64,000 nucleotides of DNA from Sediminicoccus sp. KRV36 (lineage in GTDB: Bacteria; Pseudomonadota; Alphaproteobacteria; Acetobacterales; Acetobacteraceae). Shown here in pieces: positions 8,382 to 16,672 of the stretch; position 1 is the first letter of the stretch, and every line of letters starts with the position of its first letter. The stretch spans positions 2,604,001-2,668,000 of the forward strand of contig NZ_CP085081.1 of NCBI RefSeq assembly GCF_023243115.1, read 5' to 3'. The position numbers and the translations under genes are program-made. The notes beneath the pieces were generated by a model. It had not been told where the DNA came from. It saw only the letters and a list, made by a program, of their open reading frames with translations, and made no database searches.

Positions 8382-9986
8382 ATGGTTCACCTTTGGAAAC
8401 GCCTGGCACTCGGCGGCATCGCCGCCCTGGGCATCGCTGTGACGGCGGAGGCGCAGACGCAGCCGCGCAACCAGCTCACCATCATGCGTGAGATCGACAG
8501 CGACCGGTACGACCCGCACCGCTCCACGGCACTGGCCGGTGGCGAGGTGCTGACCATGCTCAGCGATACGCTGGTCAGCATGGCCTTCGACATGCGGACC
8601 ATCCAGCCCGGCCTCGCCGAGCGGTGGGAGATTTCACCCGACGGCCTGACCTACACCTTCCATCTGCGCACCGACGTCACCTTCTGCGACGGCAAGCCCT
8701 TCACGGCCGCCGACATGGCCTTCAGCCTGAACCGCTGGATTGGCCGCACCACGCCGCGCATCGTCTCGCCCGTCGCCTGGCGCGCCGGCAATGTGAAGGA
8801 GATCCGCGCCACCGGGCCGCATACGCTGGTCTATGAGCTGAATGAGCCCTTCGGCGAGTTGCTCGCGCAGCTCACGTTGTTCTTCGGCTCGGCGCTGGAC
8901 CCGGCCGCCGTGGAGCGGCTTGGCGATAATTTCGGCGTGCAGGGCTTCAACGGCACCGGCCCATATTGCTGGGGCAGCTGGACGCCACGCAACGAGATGG
9001 TCCTGACACGCCACCCGAATTACCGCTGGGGCCCGCCCAGCCTGGAGAACCGTGGCCCTGCCCATGTGGAGCGCATCGTCTGGCGCGTGATCCCGGAGGC
9101 CGCGGCCCGCGTGGCGGCGCTGCAGGCCAATCAGGCGGATGTGACCAACTACATCCCAGAAGCCTTCTGGGATGCAGTGCGCCGCGTTCCCAGCGTCACC
9201 ATCTCCCAGCAGCCCAATTACTTCTGGGACTTCTTCATGGGCTTCAAGGTGGACAAGCCCGTGGTGAGTGACGTGGCGATCCGCCGCGCCGTGCACCAGG
9301 CCGTCAACCGCGAAGGCCTGGTCCGCGCCGTCTGGTCCGGCCATGCCGAAGTGGCCCGCAACATCGTGAACCCGCGCGCCGCCGATTATGACGCGCAATC
9401 GGACGCGATGGTGCCGGCCTTCGACCAGGCCGCCGCCCGCCGCACACTTGATGAAGCCGGCTGGCGCATGGGCGCCGATGGCGTGCGCGTGAAGGACGGC
9501 CAGCGCGCCACCTTCCTGCTCTATGGCATCAGCACGCTGGCCAATCAGCGCTCGGGCGAGATCATCCAGCAGGCTTTGCGCCAGGTGGGCATCGAGATGC
9601 GCATCCAGCTGTTTGACGCGACCGTCGCCTGGGGGCGCCTCGCCACACAGGAATTCGACGCCTTCTTCCTGAGCTACCCCTACGTCTCCGCGACCGATGC
9701 ACTCAGCCTTTACTGGCACAGCCGCAACCGGCCGACGCCGAACCGCATGAACTGGGCCAACCCGCAGACTGACGCCTGGCTGGAAGGGGCGCGCCGCGCC
9801 ATTGACCCGGCCGAGCGCGCGACACTCGCCGCCAACATCCAGCGGCAGCTGGCCGAGGAAGCGCCATGGCTGACCCTGGCGCGCAGCCAGATGCTGGTCT
9901 TCGCCGGGCCGCGCGTGACGGGGGCGCGGGCGCATGGCCTCTATGGCATCGGCATCTACAAGGGCCTGGATTTGAGGGTGCGCTGA
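8382..9986 (+). CDS. ABC transporter substrate-binding protein, family 5 (DppA-like)
   Basis: About 534 residues, the size of family 5 extracellular solute-binding proteins for peptides, opines or nickel. A signal peptide (MVHLWKRLALGGIAALG to AEAQ) directs it to the periplasm. The family motif region GLTYTFHLRTDVTFCDGKPF is present (17 residues GLTYTFHLRTDVTFCDG). The open frame extends upstream to 8307, but the ATG at 8382 follows a GGAG 9 nt upstream and gives a clean signal peptide; ATG 8367 is the alternative. It captures the substrate for the DppBC permease encoded immediately upstream. Confidence 0.88.
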   Translation: MVHLWKRLALGGIAALGIAVTAEAQTQPRNQLTIMREIDSDRYDPHRSTALAGGEVLTMLSDTLVSMAFDMRTIQPGLAERWEISPDGLTYTFHLRTDVTFCDGKPFTAADMAFSLNRWIGRTTPRIVSPVAWRAGNVKEIRATGPHTLVYELNEPFGELLAQLTLFFGSALDPAAVERLGDNFGVQGFNGTGPYCWGSWTPRNEMVLTRHPNYRWGPPSLENRGPAHVERIVWRVIPEAAARVAALQANQADVTNYIPEAFWDAVRRVPSVTISQQPNYFWDFFMGFKVDKPVVSDVAIRRAVHQAVNREGLVRAVWSGHAEVARNIVNPRAADYDAQSDAMVPAFDQAAARRTLDEAGWRMGADGVRVKDGQRATFLLYGISTLANQRSGEIIQQALRQVGIEMRIQLFDATVAWGRLATQEFDAFFLSYPYVSATDALSLYWHSRNRPTPNRMNWANPQTDAWLEGARRAIDPAERATLAANIQRQLAEEAPWLTLARSQMLVFAGPRVTGARAHGLYGIGIYKGLDLRVR

Positions 9987-10013
9987 ATTTGCTAGAAATC
10001 GGAGAGCTAGGCG

Positions 10014-10565
10014 ATGTTCTGGAAAGAAAAATCAGAGGACCAAATCAGGGAAACCTACCTTAGTGCTGCGGTATATTTCCCTGAGGCGTGTCGGAACATC
10101 GCCTATCGAGAAGGACTAGCAGATAGCGAAATTGCAGATACAATATGCCAATCCCTAATATTCGGGGCAGCCCGATTTTTTTGGGCTAGGCAGAAAAATA
10201 CAGAAAAAAGAATTTTAATTCTCACAAGATTAGCAGAAGAAATAGCCAAAAAGCATATATTTCAAATCGTCGACACTGATCGCATAAAGTATCATAATGC
10301 AGAGAACGATTTGAATAAGCTAATTGAACAATCTACAAAATTAATAGTATCATCAAGTATTCCTCTATCTGAATCTATCGACTACGATCTCCAAAGAATT
10401 AGAGCAAATAATATAGGTGTGACAATATTTAACGAAACAACTCTTCATTTCTTGCGTGGTTTTGTCACTGTTGACAGGTATCACACACGAAAAGACGGAT
10501 GTTGGGTTAATTTTTATCATCCAGTTCATCATTTATGTATGAAAATAATGGAAAATTCTAAATAA
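10014..10565 (+). CDS. AT-rich hypothetical protein of foreign origin
   Basis: No family is recognised. The 183-residue product is mostly helical-looking, with hydrophobic stretches too short for clear membrane helices (for example AARFFWARQK, KHIFQIVDTD) and an aromatic/histidine-rich C-terminus (FYHPVHHLCMK). Base composition falls to roughly 35-40% G+C across the gene, against about two thirds in its neighbours, and codons ending in A or T dominate. It sits between dppA and the second amidohydrolase of one operon, on the same strand, 27 bp after one and 22 bp before the other. The frame is intact. It is most likely a single-gene acquisition (moron-like). Confidence 0.7.
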   Translation: MFWKEKSEDQIRETYLSAAVYFPEACRNIAYREGLADSEIADTICQSLIFGAARFFWARQKNTEKRILILTRLAEEIAKKHIFQIVDTDRIKYHNAENDLNKLIEQSTKLIVSSSIPLSESIDYDLQRIRANNIGVTIFNETTLHFLRGFVTVDRYHTRKDGCWVNFYHPVHHLCMKIMENSK

Positions 10566-10587
10566 TATTCGCTAAGAGGGCAGTTTC

Positions 10588-12021
10588 ATGGCCATCACTC
10601 TGATCAAGAACGCCGATCTCGTCGTCGCCTGGGACGAGAGCGAGAAGCGCCACGCCTACCTCCCCGGCGGCGATGTCGCCTTCGAGGATGGCGTGCTGCG
10701 CTTTGTCGGGCGTGGTTACGAGGGAATCGCCGATGAGGTGATCTCGGGCTCCGGCATGATGGTCATGCCGGGTCTCGTGAACATCCACTCGCACCCGACC
10801 AGCGAGCCGATGAACAAGGGGCTGATTGATGAGATCGGCTCGCCCGGCCTCTACAATTCCTCGCTCTACGAGTTCATGCCGATCTTCCGTTCGGATGCGG
10901 AGGCGGTGCCGGATTGCGTGCGCGTGGCACTTTCGGAATTGCTGCTGAGCGGCGTCACCACGCTGGCCGATCTTTCCATGGCCCACCCCGGCTGGCTGGA
11001 CCTGCTGGCCGAGGCGGGGATGCGCGTCTGCATCGCCCCCATGTTCAAATCGGCCAAGTGGTTCACCAAGAACGGCCATGTCGTCGAATATGAATGGGAC
11101 GAGGCCGCCGGCGTGAAGGCGATGGAGGAGGCCTTCGCCCTCATCCAGCGCGCGGAACAGCACCCGAGCGGGCGCCTGTTCGGCATGGCCTGCCCCGCGC
11201 AGATTGACACCTGCGCGCCGGAATTGCTGCGTGACAGCCGCGCCGAGGCCAAGGCGCGCGGCCTGTCCTGGCAGATCCACGCGGCGCAATCCGTGGTGGA
11301 GTTCCACGAGATCACCCGCCGCCACGGCTTCACCCCCATCCAGTGGCTGCACGAGATGGGCCTGCTGGATGAGCGCGCCGTGATCGGCCATGGCATCTTC
11401 CTGGATGACCACCCGAGCACGCCCTGGCACACCAAGCGGGACCTCGACATCCTGGCCGACACCGGCACCACGGTCGCGCATTGCCCGACGGTGTTTGCCC
11501 GGCGTGGCATCACGCTGAAGGATTTCGGGCGCTACAAGCGGCGCGGCGTGAATCTGGGTGTGGGGACGGACACCTATCCGCACAATCTGCTGGATGAGAT
11601 GCGCCTCGTCGCCTACCTCGCGCGGACCCAGGCCAATGATCCGCGCACCATGAGCACGACCGATGTGTTTGACGCCGCCACCATCGGCGGCGCGCGGGCA
11701 TTGGGACGCAATGATATCGGCCGGCTTGCCGTCGGCTGCCGCGCGGATTTCGTTCTGGTGGATGCCACGCACCCGCGCATGCAGCCCAATCACGATCCTG
11801 TCCGCGCGCTGATCTATGCGGCAGGCGACCGTGCCGTGCGCGATGTCTATGTGGACGGCATCAAGGTGGTGGGCGATGGCGAGGTGCTAACGATGGATTT
11901 CAAGCAGGCCGCGCTGAATTTGAGCGAGGCGCAGAAGCGCATCGTGGCGCGCGCGCCGCAGCAGGATTGGGCGCACCGTCCCGTGGACAAGATCGCGGTG
12001 CCGACTTTCAAATGGTTGTAG
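10588..12021 (+). CDS. Amidohydrolase, cytosine-deaminase/AtzA-TrzN-like
   Basis: A 477-residue metal-dependent hydrolase of the amidohydrolase superfamily, subtype III-like deaminase or chlorohydrolase. Metal and catalytic residues are visible: HSH in PGLVNIHSHPTSEPMNKG, His in SWQIHAAQ, a second His in VIGHGIFLDDH and Asp in VGTDTYPHN. A Shine-Dalgarno AGAGGG precedes the ATG at 10588. It would deaminate or dechlorinate a ring or guanidine-type substrate in the cytoplasm. Position between the transporter's binding protein and its ATPases suggests the imported compound is its substrate (inference). Confidence 0.86.
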   Translation: MAITLIKNADLVVAWDESEKRHAYLPGGDVAFEDGVLRFVGRGYEGIADEVISGSGMMVMPGLVNIHSHPTSEPMNKGLIDEIGSPGLYNSSLYEFMPIFRSDAEAVPDCVRVALSELLLSGVTTLADLSMAHPGWLDLLAEAGMRVCIAPMFKSAKWFTKNGHVVEYEWDEAAGVKAMEEAFALIQRAEQHPSGRLFGMACPAQIDTCAPELLRDSRAEAKARGLSWQIHAAQSVVEFHEITRRHGFTPIQWLHEMGLLDERAVIGHGIFLDDHPSTPWHTKRDLDILADTGTTVAHCPTVFARRGITLKDFGRYKRRGVNLGVGTDTYPHNLLDEMRLVAYLARTQANDPRTMSTTDVFDAATIGGARALGRNDIGRLAVGCRADFVLVDATHPRMQPNHDPVRALIYAAGDRAVRDVYVDGIKVVGDGEVLTMDFKQAALNLSEAQKRIVARAPQQDWAHRPVDKIAVPTFKWL

Positions 12022-12029
12022 AAAAAGTG

Positions 12030-12112
12030 GCCTCCGGCGGCTGGGGCCGGGGCCCCAGACCCCTTTCCTTAAGTAATGGGGTCTGGGGCCTGCGGCCCCA
12101 GCCGCCGGAGGC
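12030..12112. repeat. Large REP-like inverted repeat filling the gap before dppD
   Basis: The arms 12030-12063 and 12078-12112 are nearly perfect complements of about 34 nt, beginning GCCTCCGGCGGCTGGGGCCG on the left arm. They differ only in a 2-3 nt interior bulge and enclose a 14-nt AT-rich loop (TTTCCTTAAGTAAT). The hairpin takes up practically the whole intergenic space: it starts 9 bp after the amidohydrolase stop and its last base abuts the dppD ATG at 12113. Structure, size and G+C content suit a REP-type element or a strong mid-operon terminator/attenuator. Which of these it is cannot be told from one copy. Confidence 0.88.
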
Positions 12113-13092
<980 letters not shown>

Positions 13093-13096
<4 letters not shown>

Positions 13097-14166
13097 GTGG
13101 CATGAACCGTTCCGCCGATGGCGGCGCCCTGCTGGAGGTCGAGAACCTCGCCAAGCATTACCCTGTGCGCAGCGGCATCATCCTGGCGCGGCAGATCGGT
13201 ATGGTCCGCGCGGTGGATGGGGTCTCCTTCACGCTTCGCCGTGGCGAGACGCTGGCCCTGGTGGGCGAGAGTGGGTGCGGCAAATCCACCACGGCGCGGC
13301 TGGTGCTGCGGCTGATCGAGCCCAGCACCGGCTCCGTCCGCTTCGAGGGGACGGATATCACCAAGCTGGAAGGCCCGACCCTCAAGGCGTTTCGCCGCCG
13401 CGCGCAAATCGTCTTCCAGGACCCCTATGCCTCGCTGAATCCGCGCCTCACGGTCGGCCAGACCATCATGGAACCGCTGGAGGTGCATGGTATCGGCGAT
13501 GCCGCCTCGCGCCGGGCGCGGGTGGATGAATTGCTGCAACTGGTGGGCCTTGCCCCCTATCAGGCGGCGCGTTTCGCGCATGAGTTCAGCGGCGGCCAGC
13601 GGCAGCGCATCGGTATCGCGCGCGCGCTCTCAACCGAGCCTGATCTCGTGGTGTGCGATGAGCCGGTGAGCGCGCTGGATGTCTCGATCCAGGCGCAGGT
13701 GGTGAACCTGCTGCGCGACCTCCAGAAGCGGCTGGGGCTGTCCTATCTTTTCATCGCGCATGACCTGGCGGTGGTGAAGCATGTCGCGGATCGGATCGCC
13801 GTCATGTATCTCGGCCGCATCGTGGAGATCGCGGACAAGCGGGAGCTCTTCAACAACCCCCGCCACCCCTATACCCGCGCCCTGCTGGCGGCGATCCCGC
13901 ATCCGGACCCCGCACGGCGCGGCCGCGTGCAGCCCTTGGGCGGCGATTTGCCGAGCCCGCTCAACCCGCCCTCCGGCTGCCGCTTCCACACGCGCTGCCC
14001 CTTCGCCATCGAGCGCTGCAAGCGGGAAGACCCGCCGCTGACCAACGGCGTTGCCTGCCATCTCGACGGGCAATTGCCGCCGACCGGGCTGGATTTCTCC
14101 GGCGGGCTTACGCCCAAGGCGGCGCAGCGCATGGCGCTTTACGCTCAGGGCGGCGCCAACGCCTGA
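13093..14166 (+). CDS. Peptide-type ABC transporter ATPase, DppF-like
   Basis: A 357-residue second ATPase of the peptide transporter. Walker A is GESGCGKST, signature FSGGQRQR, Walker [13 protein letters not shown], with the family C-terminal cysteine segment [14 protein letters not shown]. It pairs with the DppD-like subunit, and its ATG overlaps that gene's stop by 4 bp (ATGA). A second ATG at 13102 is possible. An 80-bp gap without a clear terminator separates it from the iron alcohol dehydrogenase. Confidence 0.93.
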
Positions 14167-14246
14167 GAGAGAGGGGCCTGCGGCGGCTGGCGGCGCTTGC
14201 CTGTGCCCCCTATGCCGAAGTGGGCGCGGGCGCTTAACTCCGGGGC

Positions 14247-15416
14247 ATGACCCAAAGCATCGTCGCCCCCAGGCACATGATCATCGGCGGAGGCAGCCTC
14301 GCTCGCCTCGGCGAATTGCTCACCCAGTTCGGCTTTTCGCGGCCGCTGGTGGTGACGGACCCCTGGATGCACAGCTCCGGCACCATCGAGAAATGCCTGG
14401 CCCCGCTGCGCGCGGCCGGCTTCTCGCCCGCCGTGTTCCACGAGACCGTGCCTGACCCGACCGATACGGTGATCGCAGCCGGCGTCGCCCTCCTGCAGGC
14501 CGGCGATTACGACGTGCTGATCGGCTTTGGCGGCGGCAGCCCGATGGATACGGCCAAGGCCATGGCGATCCTCGCGGCCGCCCCCGCCGGCACGCCCATG
14601 TCCGCCTTCAAGGTGCCCGTCGCGGCGGATCGCGCGGCGCTGCCCATCATCTGCATCCCCACCACCGCCGGCACGGGCAGTGAGGCGACGCGCTTCACCG
14701 TCATCACCGATGTGGCGCGGGATGAGAAGATGCTGATCGCGGGCCTCGGCGCCCTGCCGCTCGCCGCCATCGTGGACCATGAACTGACGCGCACCGTGCC
14801 CGCCCGCACCAAGGCCGATACCGGCATAGACAGTCTGACCCACGCGCTGGAGGCCTATGTCAGCAAGCGGGCGAACACCGTCTCGGACATGTATGCCGAG
14901 CGTGCGATGCGCCTGATCGGCCCGCATCTGCGGCGCGTCTACAAGGACCCGGCCGATGACGCGGCGCGGGAGGCGATGATGCTGGGCGCCACATTGGCCG
15001 GCCTCGCCTTTTCCAATGCCTCGGTCGCGCTGATTCACGGCATGTCGCGCCCCATCGGCGCGCATTTCCATGTGCCGCACGGCCTCTCCAACGCCATGCT
15101 GCTGCCGGCGGTGACGGGCTTCGGCCTGAACCACGCCCTGCCGCGCTATGCCGAGGCGGCGCGCTGCATCGGCGTGGCCGCTCCCGGCGATGCGGACCAG
15201 GTGGCAGGTGCGAAGCTGCTGGAGGAGCTGCGCGCGCTGAACCAGGAGCTGGAGGTGCCGAGCCCCGCCGCCTATGGCATCCCGCAGGATAAGTGGAACA
15301 GGCTGTTGCCGCTGATGGCGGAACAGGCGCTGGCGTCAGGCAGCCCGGGCAATAATCCGCGCATCCCCGACGCGGCGCAGATCATGGAACTCTACGTCGA
15401 GGCCTTTGACGCCTGA
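14247..15416 (+). CDS. Iron-containing alcohol dehydrogenase
   Basis: A 389-residue group III alcohol dehydrogenase. The nucleotide-binding half shows GFGGGSPMDTAKAMA and TTAGTGSE. The metal-binding half has TGIDSLTHALEAYVS (Asp and His) and the histidine cluster IHGMSRPIGAHFHVPHG, so the metal site is complete. It would reduce an aldehyde or oxidise an alcohol with NAD(P). It follows the transporter operon on the same strand and may process a product of the amidohydrolases (inference). Its 3' end overlaps the convergent EAL gene by 25 bp. Confidence 0.88.
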   Translation: MTQSIVAPRHMIIGGGSLARLGELLTQFGFSRPLVVTDPWMHSSGTIEKCLAPLRAAGFSPAVFHETVPDPTDTVIAAGVALLQAGDYDVLIGFGGGSPMDTAKAMAILAAAPAGTPMSAFKVPVAADRAALPIICIPTTAGTGSEATRFTVITDVARDEKMLIAGLGALPLAAIVDHELTRTVPARTKADTGIDSLTHALEAYVSKRANTVSDMYAERAMRLIGPHLRRVYKDPADDAAREAMMLGATLAGLAFSNASVALIHGMSRPIGAHFHVPHGLSNAMLLPAVTGFGLNHALPRYAEAARCIGVAAPGDADQVAGAKLLEELRALNQELEVPSPAAYGIPQDKWNRLLPLMAEQALASGSPGNNPRIPDAAQIMELYVEAFDA

Positions 15417-16555
15417 GCGCCACGCCAGCGGTTGTTCCAGGCCGGCAGCGCCGCGACCGGCAAGGGGCGGCCCATCAGGAAGCCCTGCGCCCGCGCCACG
15501 CCCAGGAAGCGAAGCGTGCGGAACAGGGCCGGGGAGGAGACGCCCTCGGCCGTCATCACCAGCCCGCGCTTGGCCATGGCATGCACCTGGTTCCGGGCCC
15601 GGGCCGAGCGCGGCAGGGACAGCACCAGGGAGCGGTCGAGCTTGATGCCGGCAAAATCCAGCCGCAGCAGCCGCTGGCGCGGATCATCCAGCACCAGGTC
15701 ATCCAGCAGCACGCCATGCCCGGCCGCCCTCAGGCGGCGCAACGTCCGCGCCATGCGCGAGAGATCACGGACCGGCGCAGTCTCGGTCAATTCGATCATC
15801 AGCCGGTGACGGGGAAAGCGCGAGCGCCGCAATTGCTGGCCGAGCCAGGCCACAACATCGCGCTTGTCGAGCTCCGGGGCCGGTAGATTGACCGAGACCG
15901 GGATGGGCATATGGCCCGGCAGGCGCGACAAATCGCGCGCGGCGATGCGTGTCACCGCGGCGGCCAGGGGGCGCGAAAGCCCCATCTGCTCCATGGCGGG
16001 GATGAAATTCACCGGCGTCAGCGCCACCGGCTCACTGCGCCACCGCGCCAGTGCCTCGACCATGATGAGGCGGCGGCTATGGACGTGGATGATGGGCTGG
16101 TAGCGCAGCAGCAGATTGTCGCCCTGAAGCCCGGCCTGCAACCGGCTGGAATTCCGGCTGGCCCGGTTGGCGTCATGCGCGACCCGGCGCGTGCCGCTGA
16201 GCAGGCCAAGCAGGAAGGCGCCATCCTCGGACAGCGCCGATTCCGCCGTCAGCGGGGAGATCATGGCCGCGGGGGAGGCTTCGGCCAGGGCATCCACCAG
16301 GGATTGCTCGATGGGCAACTCGCCCTCCTGCAGGAGGAGGTGGGCAAACCCGCTTTGGCTTTCGACCACGGCGGCCAGGACTTCGGCCTCGGAGCGCAGG
16401 ATGGTGGGCGGGGGGCCGCCCAATTGGGCCACGGCGTTCGTGGCAGCGAGGATGAGGGTCTCATCCTGCGCAAGGATCAGCACTCGGCCAAGGGACCGGG
16501 GTTTGGGCGCGGAGGAGCCCTTCGCCGCCGAAGCGCTTGTCTCAAAATTAGCCAA
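15392..16555 (-). CDS. EAL-domain protein with a receiver-like N-terminus
   Basis: A 387-residue protein. Residues 1-130 resemble a degenerate response-regulator receiver (RVLILAQDETLILAATNAV). The rest is an EAL domain for cyclic-di-GMP: YQPI, the EAL itself (MVEALARW), SVNLPAPEL, IELTET, the K in GIKLDRS, TAEGV and AQGFLMGRPL. Loop 6, normally DDFGTGYSSL, reads LDDLVLDDPRQRL, which keeps the aspartates but loses the glycine/serine loop, so activity may be reduced or regulatory only. The start is a TTG at 16555 inside an inverted repeat; no ATG lies nearby, and a GTG at codon 24 is the alternative. Confidence 0.78.
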   Translation of the reverse strand: MANFETSASAAKGSSAPKPRSLGRVLILAQDETLILAATNAVAQLGGPPPTILRSEAEVLAAVVESQSGFAHLLLQEGELPIEQSLVDALAEASPAAMISPLTAESALSEDGAFLLGLLSGTRRVAHDANRASRNSSRLQAGLQGDNLLLRYQPIIHVHSRRLIMVEALARWRSEPVALTPVNFIPAMEQMGLSRPLAAAVTRIAARDLSRLPGHMPIPVSVNLPAPELDKRDVVAWLGQQLRRSRFPRHRLMIELTETAPVRDLSRMARTLRRLRAAGHGVLLDDLVLDDPRQRLLRLDFAGIKLDRSLVLSLPRSARARNQVHAMAKRGLVMTAEGVSSPALFRTLRFLGVARAQGFLMGRPLPVAALPAWNNRWRGAQASKAST

Positions 16556-16586
16556 AATGCAGGTCCGAAACTATAGATTTTGAGAC
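16539..16586 (-). promoter_or_regulatory. Inverted repeat spanning the EAL gene start codon
   Basis: GTCTCAAAAT at 16539-16548 and ATTTTGAGAC at 16577-16586 are perfect 10-bp complements separated by 28 nt. On the transcribed (minus) strand the hairpin loop holds the TTG start codon of the EAL gene, and the downstream arm covers codons 3-5 to 6. The repeat is AT-rich within G+C-rich surroundings. It could be a repressor operator or an mRNA fold that hides the start; either reading is inference. Confidence 0.6.
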
Positions 16587-16672
16587 TACACGATTTGTGG
16601 CGCGAAACCAAGAGAGTCGCGGAAGACCTGGCAATCCCCGCGCGCGCCAGCCTGCCGCCGCACCCGGAATGG

